33,325 nt of DNA from Auxenochlorella pyrenoidosa (lineage: Eukaryota > Chlorophyta > Trebouxiophyceae > Chlorellales > Chlorellaceae): positions 1,114,435 to 1,147,759 of the forward strand of contig KQ481938.1 of assembly GCA_001430745.1 (NCBI GenBank), read 5' to 3'. The notes under the pieces were generated by a model that did no database searches, had not been told where the DNA came from, and worked only from the letters and a program-made list of their open reading frames with translations. Below, in pieces: positions 21,901 to 31,400 of the stretch. The number at the start of each line of letters is the position of its first letter. Position 1 is the stretch's first letter. Position numbers and translations under genes: made by a program.

Positions 21901-24900
21901 GCTCAGGCGATGGCCGCCACAGACGCCACCGGCTGCGATGCAGAGCTGGGGCTGCAGCTGCTGCTTGCGGTGCGCGCTAGGGAATTTCAAGGAGGGAAAG
22001 GGGGAGGGGAAGGGTGTTTGTTGCAACTCCCGGTTGCGCAGGACAGGGCAGGGCAATCTGGCTGGACTCGACCTCTCGGCTTGCAACCCTCTACACCTGG
22101 CAGTGGCACGCTGCTTGCCCAGCCAACTTGTGCGCTGCCAGCGCCTCCATGCCATGCAGGGCCAGCTCATTGAGGAGATTGCCGACGCACAGTGAGGAGA
22201 AGCAGCACAGGACGAGCATGAGGGCAGCCCTGCATGCTGGCCCAGCATGGTCCATGCGCTGCTGCTGCTCCTGCTGCTGCTGCCGCCGCCTCTGCTGCAG
22301 GGGGTGGCGCGGCCCAAGTGCCTGGCAGCAAGCTGCACTTGCTGCCGCAGATTATTGCAGACACAACAGTTTCTGTGCCGGCATCCCCCACCTCCTCCGC
22401 CACCAACCTGATCTTGCTGGATCCTGCTCTGCAGGGAGGTTCTGGACAAGCGAGCGGCGGAGGAGGCTGAGAAGGAGCAGCAGCGACGGGCACAGGAGCA
22501 GCACTGGCAGGGGCAGGGCAGCAGCGCCGGCCCCGGCGAGCACGATTGGGGTGCCCCAAGCGCAGGGGAGCTGGACTGGGGGCAGCCGCCGGCCGCAGAT
22601 GGAGAGCGGGGGGCTTCGGCTGACCAGCAGGGCGGCTGGGGGGCGCAGCACACTGGGGCTGGCGGGCCAGGGAGGCAGAGCAGCCGGCCCAGCCAGGCCG
22701 CGCCTGCCGGCCACGGCCGCGGTGGGGGCAATTGGGCAGGGGGCCAGAACGGCGGCAGGATGAGCATCGGCGCAGACCGGGCGCAGCATGCGGGCCATGG
22801 GCGGGGCGGCTGGGGCCAGCAGAGCGGCGGCAGCGCCAGGGGCGGGAGGAGGGCAGATGGCTTTGGAGGGAATGATGGTGCGGCTGAGCCTGGTAGGGAG
22901 CTCAGCTGGGATGATGTGCCCGCCCAGCAGGGCGGCAGCTGGGGCACGGCTGCTGGGCAGCACGCCAGCGAGTTCAGCGCAGCGGGGGCGGACAGCTGGG
23001 CCGGCGACCATGCTGGCAGCATGGGCGGTGGGGCCTCTCAGCACAGCCCTCACTGGGGCAGCCAAGACGCCACCGAAGTCAACAGCTGGAGCCAAGAGGC
23101 CCCTGAGCAGGACAGCTGGAGCGGTGGGCAGGCGGCAGAGTGGCAGAGCGGCGACGCCGCAGCTGAAACCGCAGGCGGCCATGCTGGGACAGGCCAGGTC
23201 GTTAACGGCGGCGAGCCGGCAGCTGAGGACGACTGGCCGGCCCAGCAGCCCGGATCATGGCAGGTCAAGGTGGAGGATTTGGAGGAGGATGGGGAGAGGG
23301 AAGAGGACGTCAGCGAGGAAAGCGAGGGCAGCGAGGAAGAGGAGGGGGAGGAGGACGGAGGCCCCCATGAGCACTGGGCAGCCTCGCTGCATCAGCAGGT
23401 GATTCCGAGGGTCTGCCAACACAGAGAACATGGCCAGGCCACTGCTTGCGCAAATTTATGCATGCCTTGCATCTGCCCAGCAGTCACAAGCGCCCGCCGA
23501 CGCCTGTGGCTAACAGAGCATTTACAAAAGCACTGAATGCAGCCCTCTTCATGTTCGTCGCCATGCCTTGCAGGATGTCACCGGCCACCGGCCGGGCCAG
23601 CCAAACCCCTTGGCGACCTCACGGGCTGTGGGCGCTGCCGGCTTCGGCACCCCGGCCAGCCCACCCCCAGCAAAATCGTCGCCTGTCAGTGGCCTAGAGC
23701 TGCCCAAGCATGCCGGCGGCTTCGGCAGCCCGTCAGCCGCCCCTGCAAGCCTGCCCAGCCCTGGCAGCAGCCCCCGCTATGTGCCGCCGCAGCGCCGGGC
23801 CGCCCAGGGGCAGGCGGGGTCGCATGGGCCGGCGCAGCTGCAGCCTGGCACACGCGCTGCGCACGGCATACCCCCGCCAGGCTTCCAAGCGGGGCAGGGT
23901 GGCGGCGCGCCCCTCAAGGGCATGGTGGGAAGCGTGCTGCTGCCTGGCTTGCAGCAGCAGACGGGGGCACCACAGGACCCCGCGACTGCACCTCAGCAGC
24001 CGCTACAGGCTCAGCCCGCGCCGTTTGGCAGCCCAGTGGCCCGGGCGCCCGTCGCCTTGCCGCCCCTGCCGCCGCACCTGGTTGCGAGGGAAGCTCAGCA
24101 GATGCCCGCTGCAGCGCCAGGGCAGTACACTGCGCCACCGCCTGGGCAGTACGTGTCGCCAGTGCAGTACGCTGTGCCTGCGCCACAGCAAGAGCAGCAG
24201 GCATTCCAGCACAGCCCACCTCAGCAGTACAGCCAGCCTGCAGTGCAGGCGGTCTTCTACTCGCAGGGCAGCACGCCTCCCTGGCAGCACCCCCAGGCAG
24301 CTGCCTATTACCAGACTCCACCCCTTGCTGGCTACTCCCAGCCAGCATCCCAGCAGGCCACGGAGTGGCAGCTCGTTGCGCAGCCGCTGGCAGTGGGCAG
24401 CTGGATTCAGACGCCGCAAGGCTGGGTGTGGCAGGCTGCAGGCCCCGCACCCGCATACCAGCCAGCCCCAATCCCGACTCACCAGGCACCCCAGGTGGCC
24501 ATTGCGCAGCCGGGTCCGGCAGCTGGCAGCCAGCGCGGTTCCGCACCCTCCGCCTACAACCCCCTATACCGCGCGCCGCCGCCGCACCCCACAGCCATGG
24601 CGGCAGCCCCTGGGCCCGCAACCCCAGGCCCGCCGCAGCAGGCCCAGCAGCAGCCCACAGTGATGCTGGCGCAGAAGCTCAGTCCCGAGGCTGCCGCCAT
24701 GGGCGTCATCAGCCAGGCCCCCATCCCGCCGCCGCTGGGCTTTGCGTACAGCCAGCCGGCCCCCTCGCAGGTCCCCGTGAGTCAGCACTCCGCCACAGTC
24801 GGTGCCGGCAGCACTAGCACCATGAGCAGCGGTGGCAGTACGGCCGATGCCAGGCCTGCACCCAGTGCTGCTGTGCCCAGCAGCCGGCACCCTGACGGCC

Positions 24901-25058
24901 AGGCTCGCGGCTCGCGGCTGTCTGCAGCCGCCCCGGCATACGTCCCAGCTGGGCCGCGCACGCCGGGCGCTGGCGGGCCTGCCCGCGGCCAGCAGGCTGC
25001 CCCTGGCGAGGAGGAGGACTATCTGAGCGGCCTGATGGACGCCATGGGGGTCAGCTGA
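18989..25058 (+). CDS. PHD/RING-like + UBA-like + WG/GW-rich protein, tandem paralogue 2 (contains assembly gap)
   Basis: Paralogue of the gene ending at 18739. Exons before the gap: 18989-19097, 19310-19422, 19611-19731, 19929-20263, 20460-20537, 20724-20949. After it: 21884-21969, 22160-22191, 22435-23398, 23574-25058. At least one exon is probably lost in or next to the gap. Encodes over 1,170 aa. The N-terminal Cys-His set (C22, C25, C39, C42, H48, C51, C92, C109, C113) matches paralogue 1 ligand for ligand. Then follow Pro-rich and RGGSFGGSFGGGF segments, an acidic stretch, AWPSLAG, and GCSHAQAMAATDATGCDAEL running into LGLQLLLA, cited in two parts, which reads as the second and third helices of a UBA domain. 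A charged helix (KRAAEEAEKEQQRRAQEQ) precedes 321 residues with 16 Trp, many as WG/GW. The last exon (494 codons) is Pro/Gln/Ala-rich, includes RYVPPQRRA, and ends EEDYLSGLMDAMGVS. It lacks the CCCH finger. Possible role: silencing or translation adaptor (inference). Confidence 0.75.
20957..21090. repeat. G-rich, GT and poly-G low-complexity tract
   Basis: The strand is almost purine/T only: G runs, a GTGG-rich stretch, a (GT)n run near 21022-21042, then a long G run up to 21088. Such DNA can form G-quadruplexes and commonly defeats sequencing. It abuts the assembly gap and probably lies in an intron of paralogue 2. Confidence 0.85.
21098..21660. other. Assembly gap (563 Ns)
   Basis: The run of N interrupts paralogue 2 between the exon ending at 20949 and the exon at 21884. 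The UBA first helix expected before GCSHAQAM is missing and probably lies in or near this gap. Open frames reported across the gap are meaningless. Confidence 1.
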
Positions 25059-25338
25059 GCCCTGCGGGCCGCTGCGCACTCCCTGGCTGGCTGCGCCGCC
25101 GTGCTGCAGCCCTGGCGGCATGCAGCGGGCATCCGCGTGCTGCCTCAAACCTCCGGCACATCGCACTGTCCTTTTGCCACCCCTAAATGCTGGTGGTCTG
25201 CTGCCTTTCCTGGCCTCAGAATGGCGCAATTAGCTCTGCCCTGCATGTGTAGCTCGTTCCCTTTAGCGACCTGCCAGTGCATGCTTGTTTGCAAATGTTA
25301 CAGTCGTACGACGTCAGGAGAGTGAGGGGTTTCTGCAC
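25059..25338. other. Convergent 3' region, paralogue 2 and tryptophan synthase alpha
   Basis: The stop codons of two genes facing each other are 280 bp apart, so both 3' UTRs lie here. I see no coding exon. Confidence 0.6.
25298..25302 (-). terminator. Putative TGTAA polyadenylation signal, tryptophan synthase alpha
   Basis: On the minus strand TGTAA occurs 37 nt after the TGA at 25339. This is the chlorophyte poly(A) consensus, but no cleavage site can be confirmed. Confidence 0.45.
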
Positions 25339-28122
25339 TCAAATGGCTGCCCGGATGCTGGCAGCAAGCTCCGCCATCCGCTGCAGGCCCTCCTCTGCAC
25401 GAGGCAGAGCGGGAGGGGCAGCGAGGCCAGCGGGGTGCAGCCATTAGCAGCCTGCTCCGCCCAGCACGTTGTCTTGGTCGACACATGCAACCCATGCCTG
25501 GCAAAGACAAGCTGGGAGCAGCTCCCAAGATGGGGCTCCCGGGGATTCACCCCCCCAGGCGCCATGGCAAGCCCCAGACTCACAGGCCCCTGACCTCAAG
25601 CCACAACACGCCATGCCCCCCAGCTGCACCTGGCTGCGCCCCTCACCTGCCGAGCCCGCCTCTCCAAGCGCCCGCACAAGCGCGCTGCCGCAGATGACGC
25701 CGTCGGCGCCCCAGTCCTTGATCTGCTTTGCCTGCAGGCGGGTGCGGGGAGTGGGGAGGCGGCGGGTGGCACGGCGAAGCCCGGTTTGCCAATGAATTGC
25801 ACGCCGCATGCCTGCGCACCAAAGGGCACAAAAGACCCATGCCAGGCAGCCCGTGCCAGGCAGCCCCTCGCACCTGCTCCGGTCCGGAGACGCCAAAGCC
25901 GACGCACACCGCCTTGCCCTCTGCCACCTCCTGCAGCTGCGAGATGAGCCCCTCCACGCGGGACTCAATGCTCACGCGCGCGCCCGTCACGCCTGCGCGG
26001 GCAGCAAGCAGCGCAGGCGGCTCCGGCGCGCCTTCAGCTAGATGGATGGCTGGCGCCAGCACACTTGGGAGGGCCATGCAGACCCGGCCTAAGCAGTATG
26101 CTTTCGCGGGCCATGCAGTGGTGGCCGCCAGTGGGGCGCTGGCGCGGGGTGCCACGGGCGTGGCAGCAGGGACCCACCGGTCACGGACACAAGGTAGACA
26201 AAGCCCTGGCTGCTCAGCGCGATGCGGTGCATGCGCTCCTACGGATCGGAGGGGGGGGGGGGGGCAGTCACGGGAGCAGGGGTGCCTGTCAAAAAACACT
26301 TGGGGCCAGCGCTCGCGCGGGCAGCAACTCCCGCTGCGATGGCGAGGGGCGCACCCAGCACCCAGGGCTGGCCCGCAGAGCTGAGCCCGCTGGCCCTCAC
26401 CTGCGGCGTGGTGGGGGTGGTGAGCAGCACCAGCTCCAGGCCGTGCTGGGAGGCGGCCTCGCGGATGACACCCGTCTCCTCCAGCGGGATGTCGGGCACC
26501 AGCAGGCCTGCGGCGCAGCCAGGGGCGCGCACAGCCCTTCGGGGCGCGGGAGCTTTCGCGCAGCGCCATGCGGGGCGTGCACAGCCCTTGAGGACGGGGG
26601 ACAAGATGCTGCCTGGCTGCTCGAGGAGCCTCGCGCCCACCGGCCACAGCAGAGCGAGCAGCAGGCGCGGCCTCCTGTGAAAGTGCCAAGCGCACAGGGG
26701 CACGCCGGGTGGCGAGGCGCCAGCTGTGACCGCCTGCCCCTCGGCCGCCGCCTCCACCCGGCAACACGCCACCCCGCCCGCCCCCACCTGAAGCGCCAGC
26801 CTCCTTGGCCTGCTGGCAGAACTTGTCCAGGCCTCGGGCCATGATGGGGTTGTAGTAGGTGAACATGACGATGGGGGCCTTGATGGTGGCGCTCGCCTCG
26901 CGCACCACGCCCAGCACCTGCAGCCAGAGCCGGGGAGGGGCGCAGGGGGGCGGGGGTGGGGTGGGGCGGGGCAGCAGGGGCACGGCGTCGATCGACCGAA
27001 GCAACTATGGCCAGGCGGGTGCAGGAACGCAGGTGCGGCCGTGGCGGTGGGTCGGTACATCATGCATGCACTGCTGCTGTGCAGCTGGGCCAGGCCGATT
27101 GTGTGTGCCGGATGCCCAGGCACCAGGCAGGCGGCTCGTCTACCGCGCCCTCCAGCACAGCACAGGACAGCACAGCACAGCACAGCACAGCACAGCACAG
27201 CACAGCACAGCACAGCACACCAGGCCTGCAAGACTCCCACCTTGTCGAGCGTGGCACCCTGCTGCAGGGCACGAGTGGCGGCGGCCTGGATGGTGGGGCC
27301 ATCGGCCAGGGGGTCCGAGTAAGGCACGCCCAGCTCAATCACGTCGGCGCCCAGCTGCACGCAGGGCGTGTGAGACACACGAAAATTCGTAGAGCGAGCG
27401 GTCGAATTGGGCGGAGCATGGGCATGGCGTGCGTGCACATGCATGAAGGAACAACAGGCGAGTGCAGCCCAGCGGTGCAAGGTGGCAAGCAAGTGGGGAT
27501 GCAGCACGGTCGACGCGCACGCGCCGGCCGAGAGGGCACAGGAAATCATGCAGGTGCCGTTTCCTCGGGGAGGCCACCCACCTCGTCCAGCTTCTGCAGC
27601 GCCTTGACAGTGGTGCCAGCATCGGGATCGCAGGCCACCAGGAAGGGAATGAACGCCACCCTGCACACAGCAAGGCAAGGGGGCAGCCGATACGATCCGC
27701 ATGGCGTGATGAGCTGCAGGGCAGCACGTACCAAAACTAAGGATGCAGGCAAACTTCAGCACCTCACACCATGTCCAGGATGACACTCTGACAGAAGCAA
27801 CACTGCTGCGTGCGATGGCGAAGTGGTGCAACCAACCCTCTGTCCGTCACTGCCGCCCGCCGACGACGGTCACTCACTTGCCCTGCGCCTTCAGCTCGGC
27901 CATCGTGCCGCTCACTGACCGAGTCTGCGCAGCGCTGGCTGCCATGGCTGCCACTCGCACAACGCCTGCACGCCGGGAGGCGTTCAGGCCCCACCGCGAA
28001 GACTGCTGCTGCTGACTGCGCAGGGGCTGGATGGCCGCTGCGACTTGATTGCCGCGGGCAATGCTGCTGCGGCTGCTAAAACAGGGCGCAGCTGCTGCCT
28101 GAGCGCTGAGCGCAAGGACCAT
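25339..28122 (-). CDS. TRPA: Tryptophan synthase alpha chain, plastid-targeted
   Basis: Splits indole-3-glycerol phosphate into indole and glyceraldehyde-3-phosphate, with indole passed to the beta chain (last steps of tryptophan synthesis, plastid stroma). Exons (minus): 28122-27878, 27660-27582, 27354-27241, 26917-26788, 26507-26401, 26238-26178, 25992-25874, 25731-25647, 25394-25339, giving 331 aa with all phases consistent. The first 60 or so residues are Ala/Ser/Arg/Gln-rich and almost free of acidic residues, a typical transit peptide. The remaining 270 residues match bacterial TrpA in length. Signatures: [31 protein letters not shown] holding both catalytic acids (Glu115 and Asp126, 11 apart as in the bacterial enzyme), [47 protein letters not shown] and [10 protein letters not shown]. 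Intron 3 contains a pentanucleotide repeat. The intron before ERMHR ends in TAG. Confidence 0.96.
26239..26400 (-). other. Tryptophan synthase alpha intron 5
   Basis: The intron runs from GTGAGG after TTPTTPQ to CCGTAG before [10 protein letters not shown]. It contains a run of 11-12 C on the coding strand (G on the plus strand, about 26250-26262), a likely spot for sequencing length errors. Confidence 0.75.
27153..27219. repeat. (CAGCA)n pentanucleotide microsatellite
   Basis: About 13 head-to-tail copies of the five-base unit with one variant copy (CAGGA). It lies in tryptophan synthase alpha intron 3. The apparent STAQH and VLCCA repeat peptides in open frames here are translations of this array. 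Confidence 0.95.
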
Positions 28123-28455
28123 GTTTGGGGCACGAAGCGGGACGGGCTCCGCTTCTCACTGTAAACACTGGGTACACTGCAGCGAGTTTTGCAAATACTG
28201 CCTAGTGCGATGGCGGAGGCCAAAACCAAGATGGCATGATGAGGCGCAGCAGGCTTGCAGGTGGCCAGGAACCCCAATTCTGGTGTCTTTTGCTCTTTAT
28301 AACAGGCCAGGCAAGCCACAAGGCTGCCCTGCAGCCGCCTACCCTCTTCCCGACTCATGCTGCTGTGAGCTGCACTTGGCAGCCGCTACCCGTTGAGCGG
28401 CGCCTCTACGACAGCCGGGTGTTTGAGAGTGGCTTGAGGCGGGGCGGCGGGAGCC
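28123..28455. promoter_or_regulatory. Divergent promoter region, TRPA and the DUF629-like gene
   Basis: The two start codons face away from each other across 333 bp, so both promoters must lie here. A TATA-like TTTATAA occurs at 28296-28302 on the plus strand, about 155 bp before the downstream ATG. No other motif is evident. Confidence 0.45.
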
Positions 28456-31400
28456 ATGGGCAGGCGCAAGAAGGCCACAGCGGCGGCGCAGGCGGCGCCA
28501 GGCAGCGCGGCGCCGCTGGCGCCTGGAGCATCACACAGCCTGGACCGCGGCCAGCTGGCCGACTGCCTCAGCCAGACCTCCAAAATTGCGGCGGAGTGCA
28601 ACTCTATCCTGCGCGACCTGTTGCGTGGCAGGCAAGCGCGTCAGTGCAGGCATCGGTTGAGGCATGTGCCTGCCGCTCGCAGCCGCCAGTCCATGGTTTG
28701 TATCGTGCGCCTGGCTGCGCACTGCTTCGAGGCGTGTAGGACCTGGGAAAAGCAGCACAGATCCGGGTGCAGGATTCACTGCAAGCCCCTGGCTCAATCA
28801 GCATTGATTGGTGGTCATCGCGCCTGCGTGCTCTGCGGATCCCTCATGCGACGAGGGTTGCATTGGCGCCGCCCTCCTGCCCAGCCCCACCCCGCCGTTG
28901 TTTCCACACCCGTGCGCTGTGCAGATCCCCGCAGCACCAGGACCTGCAGCGGCTGGCCAGCCAGGTGCTCATGGGCCAGTCTCTGGGGCTCACAGACCTG
29001 CAGCGCAAGATGGAGTCGCAGCAGGCCACGCTGGCAGAGCTGCTCAAGGTGGGTGCTGCAGGGTGGGGGGTGAATGTGTGCGTGTGTGTGTGTGTGGTAG
29101 GGGGGTGGGGGGTGGGGGGGTGGGGGGCTGCCTCTTGGGAGGCCATCCCCTACTGCCCTCCAATCCGTGCTGCCACCTAGGCCTGATGCGGTGGGTTGTG
29201 CTGGCCAGCTCTCCATGGCAGTGCGGCCATGTTCTGGGTGCCAAAGCGCAGCCAGCCGCTGGCTGTTGTCGCTCACTGCGCACCGCTGGCTGGGTGTCCC
29301 AACCGAGCAGATGCTCAAGCCGGCGGCGGGGGCGGCGGCGCTGGGCGCACCTGCGGGGGTTGGCGCCGATGCGGACGCCGCCGGGGCGGTGCTGGCCACC
29401 TACGCCGCCCAGCAGCCCAGCCTGTCAATCGTGAAGGGCTGGGACGCGCTGAACCTGCTGGCCGCGCCAGTGCGGCGCCGCAAGGGCCAGGCAAGTCGAG
29501 CGTTGCATGACCGTTCCAGCGCCACCGGGCACGCAGCGCCCTGCTTGGTCGGGGTGTGCGCACCTGCCTGCGACCCATGTTGCATTGCAGGCTCGCTGGC
29601 TCCCACTGCTGCCCTGCCAGCTGCTGCGCTCCACACTGCGCTACGTGCCCCTGTCGTTTGACTGCGCAGAAGGTGGACCGCCGGGCTGAGGGCGGCGGCG
29701 GCGGCGGCAACAAGCGGGAGCGCTGCTTTGGCGTCGAGTCCTTCTGGCGGCAGCTCGGCCCGGCGGAGCGGCGCAAGCTGCTGCGGGTGCCTGTGGCCAA
29801 GATGGCAGAGGGTGCGCAGCGAGGCTAGCCAGCTGGCTGGCTGGCTGGCTGGCTGGCTGGCGTTTGACCCAGCGCAGTGCCTGGAAGCGTCGCCACGGTT
29901 GCAAGCGGAAGGGGTGGGAAAGCGGCGCTGGCGAACAGATGGCGCTTGGCCGCCGCGCTAGCTGTGCCGTCTTGGCCCCCATCGGCTTGCTGACTCTCAC
30001 CTTCCTGTCGTGCGCCCTCCACACGCCCCCGCAGCCGTGCGCGCGGAGCAGGGGGAGGAGGGGGTGCGCGAGCTGGCCGAGGCGCTGGCCCTGCTGCGCC
30101 AGCAGCGCGGCGCCTGCGCGGCCTACTGGCGCTGCCCCTGCTGCGACACGCGCCTGCTGGACGCCGCCGCGTTTGTGCAGCACGTGCAGCTGTACCACGA
30201 GGAGGTGCAGTACAGCGCGGAGGGCGCAGCGGTGCAGTGCACCAAGTGCCTCAAGGAGGTGAGGGCGGGGTGGACGGTGGGGGCGGCGCAGGCGAGTGCT
30301 AGCTGCCCCCGGGCGGTGGCACCGCTCACTGCTGTCTGGCCTCTGGCTGTGGGGAGGTGCAGCGCAGGCTGCTGCCTGCTGCCTGTGCTGCTGGGGCTCC
30401 TGCTTGCTGTGCGACCTGGCTGCGCACGCGCCCCGCGAGTGCACGCCGGTGTGCCTCCCCTCCTGGGTGTGTTGGGCATCGCTGCCTGGCAGGGGGCCCA
30501 AAGTGTTTGCTGCTCGCCCTCCCCCGCAGGTGGTGGGCGCACACTATCAGAATGAGGAGCCCGGCTTCCCCACCGTGGTGCTCTGCATGACCTGCTGCTG
30601 GGACGAGCAGATACTGCAGGCGGCAGGTGGGCCACAGGCCGATGATGAAGGGCTGGGAGACGCACCAGGGGAAAGGAGACGGTGTGCGCGCGCTACGAGC
30701 GGAAGCTGCGACGCCCTCCAGGCAGCAAGTGGGGCGCGGTTGGAGAGGGCGTGTGCTGGGCAGCCTGCTCACGTTGTGGTTGAATCAAGGCGTGGCATCA
30801 TGTTCTGCCTGCAGGCGGCGACGACAGCGGCAGCGCCATGCAGCTGCGCATGCCGACGCCGGGGCAGCGGCTGCTGCTTCCCGGCACGGGCGGCGAGGGC
30901 AGCGGGCGGTGGTCGTGGCTGGAAGCGGCGGCGGGGGGCGGACACGCAAGTCGGGGCGACGGCAGCGGCGCCAGCGGCAGCAGCGCGAGCAGCACAGACG
31001 GCGGCAGCTCAGAGGAGGATGAGGATGGCAGCGGCGGGCAGCGTGCCCAGCGGGCCTTTCGCCACGGCAGCGCGCAGCAGCAGGAGCTGCGGCTGCAGCA
31101 GCAGATGGAGGCGCAGGTGTATGCCAGCGGAGGGCTGCTTGCAGAAGTGGCGCGGCGGTTGGATGCCATGGCTGGGGAGGCACTGGGCGCAGGCGGCGGC
31201 AGTGGCGGCGATGGCGGCGGCGCCACCGGCGGCAGCCCGGCCGCCCTGGCGCGGTTTGAGGGTGTGCTGCTGGCAATCGTGGCGCAGGCGCAGCAGCTGC
31301 TGAGTGGGCCAGGCGGCGTAAGCGAGGCGGCGCTGCTGGATGACAAAGGGCGAGCAGACATGACGGAGCAGCTTGCCCTGCAGGCGCATCCACACCAAGA

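Noticed and set aside
20335..23022. 895-codon minus-strand open frame
   Set aside because: It is open only because it reads through 563 Ns and through the antisense of Gly/Trp/Gln-rich exons. It has no family motif.
24661..24720. PAM2-like poly(A)-binding-protein motif (KLSPEAAAMGV) in paralogue 2
   Set aside because: The Leu-x-Pro-x-Ala pattern is suggestive, but the key aromatic residue of PAM2 is missing, so I do not call it.
27153..27219. CRISPR-like or coding repeat
   Set aside because: It is a simple pentanucleotide microsatellite in an intron, with no spacers.
25643..27831. Long minus-strand frames over the tryptophan synthase region
   Set aside because: They run through introns that lack stops because of the high GC content. 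The family alignment requires the spliced nine-exon model.
25339..28122. Recent bacterial origin of the tryptophan synthase gene
   Set aside because: It has eight introns, a transit peptide and the same codon use as its neighbours. This is the ordinary plastid enzyme of algae and plants.
29597..29690. Exon encoding ARWLPLLPCQLL in the DUF629-like gene
   Set aside because: Its frame does not continue into the next conserved segment. The sequence serves better as the pyrimidine-rich 3' part of a GC-AG intron ending at 29669.
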